Shown here piece after piece: positions 27,966-38,200 of a stretch of 62,927 nt of DNA (positions are counted from its first letter, which is position 1; each line of letters starts with the position of its first letter). The notes under the pieces are model-generated. The model did no database searches. It saw only the letters and a program-made list of their open reading frames with translations, and was not told the origin of the DNA. Origin of the DNA: Candidatus Poribacteria bacterium (GTDB lineage: Bacteria > Poribacteria > WGA-4E > WGA-3G); the NCBI GenBank assembly GCA_012267415.1, contig JAAXGN010000101.1, forward strand, positions 1 to 62,927, read 5' to 3'. The translations under genes and the position numbers were made by a program.

Positions 27966-29102
27966 CTATTTGAGTATCAACATCTTCCGCGTTGCAGAAA
28001 AACCTCCTGCAGTGAGTGTATAATAATAAACACCACTCGCAACAGCTTCCCCGACAGCATTCTTCCCATCCCAATGCGCAGCGCGGTTTCTGCTCTGATA
28101 CATACCTGCAGGTTGATGTCCTAAATCAAGTTTCCGAACCAAAGTGCCATCTGCAGCATAGATAGATATATTCACATCAGCAGGTTTTGCCAGCTGATAC
28201 GGTATCCATGTTTCTGGGTTGAACGGGTTCGGATAGTTCGCTAACAACACAGTCTCTTTTGGTGTGAGTGCTGCGAGTAGCTGCTTTAGAAACAGGATGC
28301 CGCGTAGTGAGACGGGGTCTGTTAGGTTCTCTTGCTGTGCCTGTGTGAGCCACTGTTGCACGTCTGTATATGTCAGCTGCCCCACAGTCTGTTGACGGAG
28401 GACAAAGGGTGCAGCTGCAGTTTGTCCGAATGCTGCGGCAACGGCGACAAGGTCTAATATGTTGACAGTGCCATCCTTATTGACATCAGCATCGTTTTCA
28501 CCGGTTTGACCGAATGCACCTGCAACCACTACAAGGTCCAGGATATTGACAGTACCGTCCTTATTAACATCGTTGACATCCGTTAGGACGCTACGTGTTT
28601 TGATGTCTTCAATATCAATACCGACGTACATCTTCCAAGCACCCCCTCCTTCACTGACTTTCACCAACAGGAGGTTATCGCCTTCTTTCAGGTCCACTTC
28701 AAAATAATCCTGATAGTTGTTTATATCTATAGGGTTTGAGGCTCCGCGATCCACAGCATTGATATGAACAACTTCACCGTTCATCCACACCTTGATAGCA
28801 TCATCACTGCTGACACCCATCGTTACGCCGGACAGTGCCGTATCCGACTCAAGGACAATGAGTGCATAAGAAGAGTGATTATCCCTACCCCCTCCTATCT
28901 GAGATGATAGATCATCGATTAAGCCGTCAATTTGTGCGACTGTCCACGTTATACCGTCAACGACATCGCCTGCTACTGCACCGTTTACAGCGATATTCGC
29001 TTCTGTAACAACACCACCACTTGCATCTGCAAGCGAATCTCTATTAATAGCTGCTGCCCCGCCTCGACCTTCGGTTCGCGCGACCATCCACAGATACGGC
29101 AC
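27966..29102 (-). CDS. Dockerin protein with type IX-like sorting tail (C-terminal part of frameshifted LamG gene)
   Basis: In order: a PA14/beta-sandwich-like module (PYLWMVARTEGRGGAAA ... SSDDAIKVWMNGEVVH ... NLLLVKVSEGGG), a double dockerin (DVNKDGTVNILDLVVVAGAF / DVNKDGTVNILDLVAVAAAF), the pre-tail module (VQQWLTQAQQ...FLKQLLAALTPKETVLL) and the NYPNPFNPETWIPYQLA tail ending TRKMLILK. It lacks its own start signals. The upstream LamG segment ends at 29153 in another frame; adding one G near 29190 makes DQGVPETDVSIPRV and fuses the two into a protein of about 653 residues. Confidence 0.8.
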   Translation of the reverse strand: MPYLWMVARTEGRGGAAAINRDSLADASGGVVTEANIAVNGAVAGDVVDGITWTVAQIDGLIDDLSSQIGGGRDNHSSYALIVLESDTALSGVTMGVSSDDAIKVWMNGEVVHINAVDRGASNPIDINNYQDYFEVDLKEGDNLLLVKVSEGGGAWKMYVGIDIEDIKTRSVLTDVNDVNKDGTVNILDLVVVAGAFGQTGENDADVNKDGTVNILDLVAVAAAFGQTAAAPFVLRQQTVGQLTYTDVQQWLTQAQQENLTDPVSLRGILFLKQLLAALTPKETVLLANYPNPFNPETWIPYQLAKPADVNISIYAADGTLVRKLDLGHQPAGMYQSRNRAAHWDGKNAVGEAVASGVYYYTLTAGGFSATRKMLILK

Positions 29103-29152
29103 AGATGTAAGGTCATAAGATTCAAGATCAGATAATCTGACACGTGGTATAC

Positions 29153-29926
29153 TTACATCCGTCTCAGGGACACCTGATCTACAATATCTTCTGATTGTGT
29201 CGTCTGTAAGAATTGTGCAACGCCTGTATTCATTATCAAATTGATTTCATCTTCGTTCAATGCCTTAGAGAAGACAGCGTAATCGTCTACTATTAAATGT
29301 TTATTAAAATCACCAATGCGGTAGATGGCGTTCCCACCATCTGTTTCTTGAAAATCTGTCTCAGCGACCTTCTCACCATTAGCATAAATCCTAAATTTCT
29401 CTCCATCGTTTGTGACGGCTATGTGAAACCAAGTATCCGTTTCAAAAACACCAGGATCGGTCTCACAGAGATTGTCCCATGACCATACTCTATCAACAAA
29501 TCCGCGCCAAGAGATGATTCCTTCATCTGGAAAAATGAATAAGGTGTTATGTCCGGATTCAGTCGGCATACTCCGCCAGACATGTTCGTAGACTCCTGTT
29601 TCTCGATAAACCCAAACAGCTAGTGTGAATGGATCAGTCTTAAAAAGATCACCGTGGAGCGAGTCTGAGGTTTGCATTTCAACATAACCATCTCCATCAA
29701 GTGCTAACGCATCCCCATATTTACCATCAATATAACTGGCTGTACCTATTATCTCTCCATCGTTGCCATTTCCAGAGGCATCTTGTGCGTTACCGTCAAA
29801 TGGATAATACGCTACCAATTCTGTGTTGTTGACAGAGGTTGTGACAGTGTCATCACCGCTGACAGGCAGAAAAGTGAAAAGTGAAAGTGTGAAGAATATA
29901 AGCAGAGCAGCAAAAGTTGTTTTCAT
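29153..29926 (-). CDS. Secreted LamG protein, N-terminal part (frameshifted gene)
   Basis: Signal peptide (MKTTFAALLIFFTLSLF) and a LamG domain: ELVAYYPFDGNAQDASGNGNDG, YGDALALDGDGYVEM, WFHIAVTNDGEKFRIYANGE and DDYAVFSKALNEDEINLIM. A GAGGAGAAAC Shine-Dalgarno precedes the MKTTF start; a longer upstream reading adds a poor N-terminus and is rejected. The stop comes just after EDIVDQVSLRRM, where one missing base separates it from the dockerin and sorting-tail part. Confidence 0.8.
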   Translation of the reverse strand: MKTTFAALLIFFTLSLFTFLPVSGDDTVTTSVNNTELVAYYPFDGNAQDASGNGNDGEIIGTASYIDGKYGDALALDGDGYVEMQTSDSLHGDLFKTDPFTLAVWVYRETGVYEHVWRSMPTESGHNTLFIFPDEGIISWRGFVDRVWSWDNLCETDPGVFETDTWFHIAVTNDGEKFRIYANGEKVAETDFQETDGGNAIYRIGDFNKHLIVDDYAVFSKALNEDEINLIMNTGVAQFLQTTQSEDIVDQVSLRRM

Positions 29927-30127
29927 CTGTTTCTCCTCAATTTTGAGTGTTTTGGTTTCCGATATGCGTTGAATCCGATAAATCTCGGACAGTTCGTAAT
30001 CTATTCTATTTGATTTTCCCTCATTCCCAACTGTTAGAAATGATAGGGCGAACGGCACAATCTGGCAGATTGTGCTACAAAAAAGTGGCATTTTCAATTA
30101 GAAATAGTATTATCCTGTAGGTGCGGT

Positions 30128-30290
30128 TTAGACTTCACCGAATGCGTTTGCGACGAGGACAAGGTCTCGGATGTCAACGATGCTGTCACCGTTCACGTCC
30201 GCTACGTTTTCGCCTACTTGTCCAAATGCGTTTGCGATGAAGACGAGGTCTAAAATGTTGACTGTATTATCGCGATTAATTTTTTCTCTA
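30128..30290 (-). pseudogene. Orphan dockerin fragment
   Basis: Reverse-strand reading gives NRDNTVNILDLVFIANAFGQ and DVNGDSIVDIRDLVLVANAF, two calcium loops of a dockerin, then a stop. There is no start or upstream module, so it is the remnant of a dockerin gene end. It lies between the LamG gene and the MORN-repeat gene. Confidence 0.75.
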
Positions 30291-30317
30291 ATGCGTCAGT
30301 TTGATAATGTTTCAGGT

Positions 30318-30878
30318 CTAATAGGTGTCACGAGATACCTCCTCTCCATCTTCGTTCCACTCAACCCACAAACCAACTTTTTCGTCATTTTTGTAGCTGC
30401 CTTTCTCATATATCTGACCATTCTCATGCCATCTTGTCCACACCCCATTTCGCTTGTCGTCTTTAAAGCTGCCTTTCTCTAAAGCTTGCCCGTTCGCATA
30501 CCAACTGATATAAATGTTGGCTTTGCCTCTCTGGACATGAATAAGAAATCCACTGGCACCGAAAGCAAAGCCACTGTCATAAATTTCTGCACCACCGCCT
30601 TTTACCCATCCTGTATAGGGATGGTTTTGATTAGGTGCATAAGCCACTTCTTCACCCGAGGGGGTAGAGCGGCTCTGCATTCTGCTAAAATGCATTGCTT
30701 CGGCAAAAATCTTCTCACGAACTTTCGGATTTTCAATGTTAGGCTCTCCACAACCTATGAACATGACAAACGCTAAAGAAAAGAATGATACCAGTTTCAT
30801 CACTTTACACACACACTTCACTGCTGCTGCAGTACCGGTCGTATTCTCTTTTTCTAATATGATACGCATAGTAACCAT
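30318..30878 (-). CDS. MORN-repeat (YwqK-like) lipoprotein
   Basis: A lipobox (FVMFIGC) is followed by MORN_2 repeats in the C-terminal half: SWYANGQALEKGSFKDDKRNG, WTRWHENGQIYEKGSYKND, VEWNEDGEE. Such repeats occur in YwqK-like 'antitoxin' proteins and in surface proteins; no toxin partner is adjacent, so I do not assign an antitoxin role. The start at MVTMRI is chosen for the AGGAGG five bases upstream; a start at MKLVSFF would give a more typical signal peptide but has no Shine-Dalgarno. Confidence 0.7.
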   Translation of the reverse strand: MVTMRIILEKENTTGTAAAVKCVCKVMKLVSFFSLAFVMFIGCGEPNIENPKVREKIFAEAMHFSRMQSRSTPSGEEVAYAPNQNHPYTGWVKGGGAEIYDSGFAFGASGFLIHVQRGKANIYISWYANGQALEKGSFKDDKRNGVWTRWHENGQIYEKGSYKNDEKVGLWVEWNEDGEEVSRDTY

Positions 30879-30930
30879 TTTTCCTCCTGAATATGGATAT
30901 TGACTTAATTTTGTCAATAAAACACAGTTT

Positions 30931-31662
30931 TTATGAATTTGAAGGATTGTCCTCAACTGACAAAGTCGTTTCGATCTTTTTTACACCAATTGAAATATCT
31001 ACAAAATGATTGATTAATTCCGCAATGAAATAGTGAATAATCAATACGAGTATGCCACCGAGAACGGAAATAACTAACGAAAGTACTCCCATTATAAAAT
31101 GGTTGGGTAATAGGAGTAGGAATACGGAACTGAGAAGGGAAATAACTAACGACAGTACATTTATTTCACTGAATTCGCCTGATATTAATTGCTCGGGGTT
31201 CAAAAAAGAAGTCAGCATACCTTCAGCAGTGATCTCAGTGCCGAATATTGATAACACCAATCCTTGAACACCTATTCCAACGAGTATGAGAAATCCTACT
31301 TCACCGAATACTCGGATCAAGATAGCCATAGTTGGAACTGGCATTGAAGTAATATTGGGGTCCTCACCAAGGGCGTTGATTAGTTTGGATCGGTTCCAAA
31401 ACAACATGATGAGAATTGGTCCCATGATTACGTTGATACCCAGCACCAAAATAGCTCCGATGATAACTATCGTTCTTTCCCCCGTTGCTAAATGGTCGCT
31501 TGCGCCTATAGCACTAACGCAGATAGCTATACCCCAAACAATTGTACAAATTAAAGCAAGTACACCTAAAGTTTTGAGAAAAATTGATGCCATTTTTCGA
31601 TACCGATCATTATCGGATTCCAATAAAGCGATCCATTTTACAATACCGCGTAAAAAGTTCAT
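30931..31662 (-). CDS. Polytopic membrane protein, unknown function
   Basis: 243 residues with about five transmembrane helices (near 28-50, 66-88, 113-136, 167-185 and 190-212), and hydrophilic termini. The segment IHYFIAELINHFVDISIGV near the C-terminus resembles DUF4282-like proteins but I cannot claim the family. AAGGAGA Shine-Dalgarno. Probably cotranscribed with the MORN-repeat lipoprotein downstream, whose start lies 52 bases away. Confidence 0.65.
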   Translation of the reverse strand: MNFLRGIVKWIALLESDNDRYRKMASIFLKTLGVLALICTIVWGIAICVSAIGASDHLATGERTIVIIGAILVLGINVIMGPILIMLFWNRSKLINALGEDPNITSMPVPTMAILIRVFGEVGFLILVGIGVQGLVLSIFGTEITAEGMLTSFLNPEQLISGEFSEINVLSLVISLLSSVFLLLLPNHFIMGVLSLVISVLGGILVLIIHYFIAELINHFVDISIGVKKIETTLSVEDNPSNS

Positions 31663-31744
31663 TATTTATCTCCTTAAGAATATTAGCATTTGCGTAAATC
31701 TCAATAGATTTTACTATAGTCCTGGTTGTTATCAGGAATTGCTC

Positions 31745-33256
31745 CTATTTGAGTATTAACATCTTGCGCGTTGCAGAAAAATCGCCGGCGATAAGTGTAT
31801 AATAATAAACACCACTTGCAACAGCTTCACCTACAGCATTCTTCCCATCCCAATGCGCGGCACGGTTTCTGCTTTGATACATACCGACAGGTTGATGTCC
31901 TAAATCAAGTTTCCGAACCAAAGTACCATCTGCAGCATAGATGGTCACCGTTACGTCGGCAGGTTTTGCCAACTGATACGGTATCCACGTTTCTGGGTTG
32001 AATGGGTTTGGATAATTGTGTAAGAGTGCAGTCTCTTTCGGTGTCAACGCTTCTAACAGTTGTTCAAGAAACCGGATTCCTCTTAGCGATGTAGGATCTG
32101 TGAGCTGCAGCTGCTGTGCTTGTGTAAGCCACTTTTGCACATCTGCCTTTGTCAGATTAAATTCTGAGGCATGTGTTATCAATGTCGGCGCAGAATCCCC
32201 GTCTCTCAATGCTCCCGCAACCTTTACAAGGTCCACGATATTGATCATCCCATCCGCATTAACATCCGCTGGGTGTCCCTCCTCTGGTACGGGTTTACCG
32301 AAGTTTGATGCGACCAGCACCACATCACGTATGTCAACGACACCGTCTCTGTTGACATCCCCGAATACAAAGGCGTTCACTTCTGCACTTTCGAAGGTAG
32401 GCTCAGAAATCAACCCGTTTGGTGCAGTTAAGAGACCGGTAACACGGACAGTCGAGGATTTGATAGCCTTCACACGAAATGTTGCTGTCTCAAGTGTTCC
32501 ATCCCCACTACCAATCCCTTTAGAGAGACCTCCAGTAGGAATGTATCTACCTTTTTCGCTTGAGACAAGCTCAAGTGCCGTTTCATCGTAGTGCCATACC
32601 AGATCATAACTTGCAATGTTCTCACCACCAATGATGTCAGCATTGAAAACTATTGTTTCACCTACCTCTGGAGAGTTAACTTCGGCAGGCGTGACGCGGA
32701 CAATCGCGGTAGATTTCAACAGTTGCGGTTTGATCACGCGTCCACTCACGGTAAAATGCGGCAGATGTTCACCATTAATGTCTGTGACGATCACATTGGA
32801 GAGTTTAAGTACAGATTCTTTGATAGTCACCACTTCAAACGTAAGCGTGGCAAGACTACCTACCGTTTTTTGACTTGCGCTCGTGAGGGAAGTACCAGCG
32901 ACTTGCACGCTATTTTCATCAACAATAGGATCCAAAAAGAAAGACCCATCGGGTAAGTAATCACCGTTAGCACTCTCTACATAACGAAGTGCGGTAGGAT
33001 CATACTCTACCGTTGCTTGATACCCGCCAACGTTACTTCCAGCAGTAATGTTAACTTGGACAGAGAACTGTTCACCGATAGCAGCGGATTCTACGACAGC
33101 TGGGGAAATGCCGACAGTTCGCACGGAGGAAAACTCCCAGAACAGCACCGAACCGTCAGCACTACCACTCACGAGGGTATTACCATCAGGACTGAAACGC
33201 ACACTATTGACAGCATTATTATGGCCCAAAAGTGTTGCTTTGTGTTGACATCCCAA
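31745..33256 (-). CDS. Cohesin-like/dockerin protein with type IX-like tail (C-terminal part of frameshifted WD40 gene)
   Basis: Starts within a WD40 repeat (LLGHNNAVNSVRFSPDG) and continues through two cohesin-like beta-sandwiches (VGISPAVVESAAIGEQFSV ... YDPTALRYVESANG; VTPAEVNSPEVGETIVF ... YDETALELVSS), a double dockerin (DVNRDGVVDIRDVVLV / DVNADGMINIVDLVKV), the pre-tail module and NYPNPFNPETWIPYQLA ending TRKMLILK. Cohesin and dockerin on one chain would let such proteins chain-assemble. It belongs with the WD40 segment upstream: an added A near 33240 reads LWDVNTKATLLGHN across the joint. Confidence 0.82.
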   Translation of the reverse strand: MGCQHKATLLGHNNAVNSVRFSPDGNTLVSGSADGSVLFWEFSSVRTVGISPAVVESAAIGEQFSVQVNITAGSNVGGYQATVEYDPTALRYVESANGDYLPDGSFFLDPIVDENSVQVAGTSLTSASQKTVGSLATLTFEVVTIKESVLKLSNVIVTDINGEHLPHFTVSGRVIKPQLLKSTAIVRVTPAEVNSPEVGETIVFNADIIGGENIASYDLVWHYDETALELVSSEKGRYIPTGGLSKGIGSGDGTLETATFRVKAIKSSTVRVTGLLTAPNGLISEPTFESAEVNAFVFGDVNRDGVVDIRDVVLVASNFGKPVPEEGHPADVNADGMINIVDLVKVAGALRDGDSAPTLITHASEFNLTKADVQKWLTQAQQLQLTDPTSLRGIRFLEQLLEALTPKETALLHNYPNPFNPETWIPYQLAKPADVTVTIYAADGTLVRKLDLGHQPVGMYQSRNRAAHWDGKNAVGEAVASGVYYYTLIAGDFSATRKMLILK

Positions 33257-35112
33257 AGTTGCACTGTGTTGTCATCACTACCAGTGGCGATAGTGCTGCC
33301 ATCTGGACTGAAAGCATAAGTATTGATTTTACTGCTATGTTCCAGTGATGTTCTGTATGTTCCTGTTGTGGCATCCCATAAATGCAGCCAACTGTCCCAA
33401 CTACCTCCATAATTTTGTCTAATACTTACCAGCGTTTTACCATCCGGACTAAAGCTCAAACTACCGACATCATCGGAATGCTCTAATGTTGCTTTTCGTT
33501 TTAGTGTAGTGAGATCCCAAAATCGCACCGTATTGTCTTCACTCCCACTCGCGAGCATGGTGTCGTCTGAATTGAAACTTATTGTAAAAACAGTATAGCG
33601 ATGCCAGAATTCTGCTTTCCTCTCCAATGTGGTGAGATCCCATAAACGCACTGAAGCATCACTACTGCCACTCGCCATCATGGAGCCATCTGAGTTGAAA
33701 TCCAAAACCCTATTATGCCCTGGAGATGCAAACCTGATTATTTCTGACATCGTTGTGAGATCCCATAAACGCACATTATTATAATGTCCAGTCGCTAGTC
33801 TGGTACCATCCGGACTAAAACTTGCGCCGTAGACATCACTTATAGAGCCTTTTTCACTTTCCGTAGCGACATCCCATAAACGCAACACGCCACCCCCCGT
33901 TTGACTTGCCAATGTAGTACCATCTGAATTGAAAAATACCCGCCATAGATACTCACCATGCCATAATGTTGCTTTTTCTGTTCTTGTAGCAACATCCCAT
34001 AAATACACCGTACCAACATACCGATCAGTGTATACAAGCAAGGATCCATCAGGACTGAAACTGACATTTCCGATCTGCTCATTATGTCCTGTGAACTTTG
34101 ATTCTTCAATACCTGTGTCAACATCCCACAAACGCACTTCGTTCCAACTTGCACTTGCGAGCGTTGTGCTGTCTGGGTTGAAACTAACACTTCTGATATA
34201 GTTGGAAGGTCCTTTAATAAGCGTTGCGTTTTCTGTCCGCGTAGGAACATCCCACAAGCGTAACGTGCCGTTCGGACTACTACAGGCAAGAGTATTACCG
34301 TCTCTACTGAAACCTACAAGATGCACTGTATCTTCTCCCTGTCCAGGCATTAGTGCTGCTAACAATCTCCCTGTGCCCACATCCCACAAACTTGCATAAT
34401 GCCGATGAGCCCCTACTGCCAGTGTGGTACCATCCGGACTGAAACTTATGCTATAAACGTCACCACTGAACCTTTCTAACGTTGCTTTCTGTGTTAATGT
34501 CTCAATATCCCATAAACGTACATAGTAATCATCATCAGCACTTGCGAGTGTTGCGCCATCCGGTCTAAACTGGACACTATTGACATCATAGCGATGCCAC
34601 AAAGTTGCTATTCGTGTTTCCGTGGCAACATCCCACAAACCCACAGAATCATCATCACTACCACTCGCTACCATCGTGTCATCCGGACTAAAGTCCACAC
34701 TATTCACAGTGCCTTCATGTCCTGTAAGTGTCGTTTTAAGCATTCCCGTGGTAAGATTCCATAATCGTACTGTGTTATCAGCACTGCCACTTACCAACAT
34801 GGTACCATCCGAATTGAAGCTCACACACCTAACACTTTCTGTATGTCCCGTGAGGAGTGCCTTCTCAATACCTGATTCGGCATCATATAGCCAAATACCG
34901 ATAGTGCTTGCCACAGCAAGTAAACTACCATCAGGTGAATACTCTATTTCGTAAATCCAGCCTTTACCGAGACGGGCAACAGCACCTTCCGGTAAAGAGA
35001 ATGTAGTTAAGTCTTCATCTGTTTGTGCAGCAGCTGTTTGTGGTAATAATATAAAAAGTGAAAATGTGAAGAGTATAATCATGTATACCAAAGTCGTTTT
35101 CATAGTTTTCAT
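33169..35112 (-). CDS. Secreted WD40 protein, N-terminal part (frameshifted gene)
   Basis: Signal peptide (to about TAAAQ) then about 13 WD40 repeats (IEYSPDGSLLAVAS, FNSDGTMLVSGSADNTVRLWNL...). AAAGGAGA precedes the ATG. The frame runs out at QHFWAIIMLSIVC immediately after QLWDVNTK; the other frame continues with ATLLGHNNAVNSVRFSPDG. The repaired protein would be about 1122 residues, combining two WD40 propellers, two cohesin-like domains, dockerins and a sorting tail. Confidence 0.82.
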   Translation of the reverse strand: MKTMKTTLVYMIILFTFSLFILLPQTAAAQTDEDLTTFSLPEGAVARLGKGWIYEIEYSPDGSLLAVASTIGIWLYDAESGIEKALLTGHTESVRCVSFNSDGTMLVSGSADNTVRLWNLTTGMLKTTLTGHEGTVNSVDFSPDDTMVASGSDDDSVGLWDVATETRIATLWHRYDVNSVQFRPDGATLASADDDYYVRLWDIETLTQKATLERFSGDVYSISFSPDGTTLAVGAHRHYASLWDVGTGRLLAALMPGQGEDTVHLVGFSRDGNTLACSSPNGTLRLWDVPTRTENATLIKGPSNYIRSVSFNPDSTTLASASWNEVRLWDVDTGIEESKFTGHNEQIGNVSFSPDGSLLVYTDRYVGTVYLWDVATRTEKATLWHGEYLWRVFFNSDGTTLASQTGGGVLRLWDVATESEKGSISDVYGASFSPDGTRLATGHYNNVRLWDLTTMSEIIRFASPGHNRVLDFNSDGSMMASGSSDASVRLWDLTTLERKAEFWHRYTVFTISFNSDDTMLASGSEDNTVRFWDLTTLKRKATLEHSDDVGSLSFSPDGKTLVSIRQNYGGSWDSWLHLWDATTGTYRTSLEHSSKINTYAFSPDGSTIATGSDDNTVQLWDVNTKQHFWAIIMLSIVCVSVLMVIPS

Positions 35113-35230
35113 CTTAGATTCTCCTTTAGATATAATCTCAATATTCGAAGATCGTTCCTACATCTGAACATCATCGTAACTGTTATTTATTTATGAAGAT
35201 TAAGTTATTAATATTGATTAGGAATTGCTC

Positions 35231-38200
35231 CTATTTGAGGATTAACATCTTGCGCGTTGCAGAATAATCACCTGCTTGTAGCGTGTAGAAATAGACACCA
35301 CTTGCAACGGCTTCGCCAACGGCATTCTTCCCATCCCAATACGCGGCACGTTTTCTGCTTTGGTACGTACCGACAGGTTGATGTCCCAAATCCAAGGTCC
35401 GGACAATGCTTCCATCCATTGCATAGATCGTCAGCTTAACCTCTGCGGGTTTTGCCAGCTGATACGGTATCCACGTTTCTGGGTTGAACGGATTCGGAAA
35501 GTTTGGTAACAACGCAGTTTCTTTCGGTGTGAGCAGTGCCAAGAGTTGTTTGAGAACAGCGATCCCCTTCTGATATGTATGGGAGGTGTTTCTCGATGCG
35601 CGTGCCTCCGTGAGAAATTGCTGAAGTTGTGCTGCGGTGAAATGTGATTGTACCTGTGCGCGGGCAGTAGGCGCAGCAGCCGCAGTACCTAACGCCGCTG
35701 CAACCGCAATGAAATCATCAACATTGACAACCTTATCACCGTTAACATCCGCATTATTGGTGCCGGTTTTCCCAAACTGCAATGCAACGGACACCAAATC
35801 AAAGATATCCACAACACCATCACGGTTCACGTCTTCTTTTACTATTACGGGATTAACTGGCGAAAGAACGGTGATGGCGATGCCACTTGACCCTCCCAAT
35901 TCTTGTGTAACAACGTCTTCTATGTTGGAACCATCCAAGTTCGCACGCTGGATTTTATCATCATAAAATCTACGCCAGGTAGTCCAATACATCTTTCCAC
36001 CTTCTACATCTAACGCTATGCCTTTTGGACCTCTCAATCCTTGTGTGCGTGTGACGAGGTCTTCTATATTTGACCCATCCAAGTTCGCACGCTGGATTTT
36101 ATCCGTATAGTATTCTTGATGGCTGGTCCAATACATCTTTCCACCTTCTACATCTAACGCTATGCCTTTTGGACCTCTCAATCCTTGTGTGCGTGTGACG
36201 AGGTCTTCTATATTTGACCCATCCAAGTTCGCACGCTGGATTTTATCTGTGCTATCGTCTGTCCAATACATTTTGCCATCAGCGATGTCTAACGCAATGC
36301 CGCGTGGATCACGCAATCCGTGTGTGACGAGGTGTTCTATGTTGGATCCGTCCAAGTTTGCACTATAGATTGTATTCAAGAACTCATCTGTCCAATACAT
36401 CTTTCCACCTTCTACATCTAACGCTATGCCGTGTGGACGACCATAATTTCTGTATATGACGAGGTCTTCTATGTTGGAACCATCTAAATTTGCGCGTTGG
36501 ATTTTAGCCTTGCAGCCGACATAATAACAACTAAGAATCCAATATATCTTTCCACCTTCTACATCTAACGCTATGTCAACTGGACCTCTGGTGGGATTGA
36601 TGATGCCTTCTACATTAGAACCATCAAAGTTTGCCCGTAGAATTTTACCCGTACCAGAACCTGCCCAGAATATCTTCAGCTGACTTTCGTCTCTACTTGC
36701 AGTGACAGGAACTTCTACGGTGAGTGCAGCGCCCTTATAATTCGTTATCGCTCCAGCGTCTACACTGAAGGTTAGAGGTGTATCCCTATAAAAGTCAGTT
36801 CCGTCAAAATCAAGTGCAACAGTTATCCTTCTATCGCTGAGACGTTGTGTTTTAGTGGGGTTCACGCTTACCCCTTTGATTCCGGATACACTCACCGCAT
36901 CTGTGATTTTGGAAATGTCCTCCTCGAAAGCAGCACCTGTCAGTATGAATGTGACCACACTCTCATTTAGGATTGCCTCTGTCAATGGAGATACAGTGAT
37001 TGCGGAAAGCGTTTCCTTACGGGCAGTAACTGGTATTTCCACGGTGAGTTCGTCCCCCGTGTAGTTGGTTATGGCATCTGCTGCCACGCTAAAGGTCAGC
37101 GTGGCATTCTTGTCAAAGTCGGTGCCATCAAAGTCGAGCGTAACCTTTATCTCGTTATCGCTGATTCGTTCCACATCCTTATCAGTGTCTATCGTTACAC
37201 CCTCAATGCCATTGACAGTCACTGCATCTCTGATTGTGGATATATCCATCACGTAAGTCGCTTCCGTAGGTTTAAGTTCCAGAATGACGGTGGTACCCGC
37301 CAGGGTTTTCTCTGTCACCAATGGATGTGCCACTTCTAACGCGGGACGCTGCAATACAACAGTATATGAATGGGTATAATAGAAATTGCCATGCTTATCG
37401 ATGTCGCCATAAGAGATATTTCCCTGCTTGTCAATAGCAGTGAAAAACAAATCAAAACTGTTCTCCTTACGATCCAGGCTATCCTGTACCAACTGCGTAA
37501 TATCGATCTCTTTCCTCATCATATTCACGGCACCATTTTGGGTTAGATATGTTGCCAATGACTTGTGCTTCTTTTGCCCAGTGGGGTCATAGCCTGGACC
37601 GTGCTGAGCAGAACTTAACATAGGTGCTATGAGTTCCACATGATGGAGACCGTCTATATCGTCCATCTGAACGAAAACTTCGTATTTAGGGGTTCCGTTC
37701 GAAGTGTTAGGTATCAAGATTGTTATATCATTGCCGGGAGGGAGACCACTATTGTTAGGAGTGAAAGGCTGGCCGCTAACCTTCATTTTTAAAGGATTAT
37801 CAGCGGGACGAATAGCGGGTGCGTTGCCAGAAAAATCGGGATGGACAGACAACCAGTTTTTTGATCTTTCGGAAAGGTTAGTACTCCCCAACAGAGGCAG
37901 ATCATTAAGTATTCCGCCACCCTCCTCATAGTCGTACGACATAATTCCGTTCGTATTGAAATCATGCTTCAACCCAAAAATGTGTCCGAGCTCATGTGCG
38001 ATAACACTTTTTACTTCCTCATCTGCCCACGCTTGCCAATTTTTATCTTGATTTGTTTCAAAACCTCCCAGGGCAACCATTGCTTTACCACCGTTCGTAA
38101 TTGCTGCCCCAGCTGCTCCGAGGTTACCTAGGTATCCATAGTTCGCTTGTACGAGCACGAGATAGATATTCTGACAATCGTCAAAGGGTTTCAGTGTCGA

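Noticed and set aside
30318..30878. YwqK antitoxin of a toxin-antitoxin pair
   Set aside because: The repeats match MORN_2/YwqK-like proteins but a lipobox and no adjacent toxin argue against this role.
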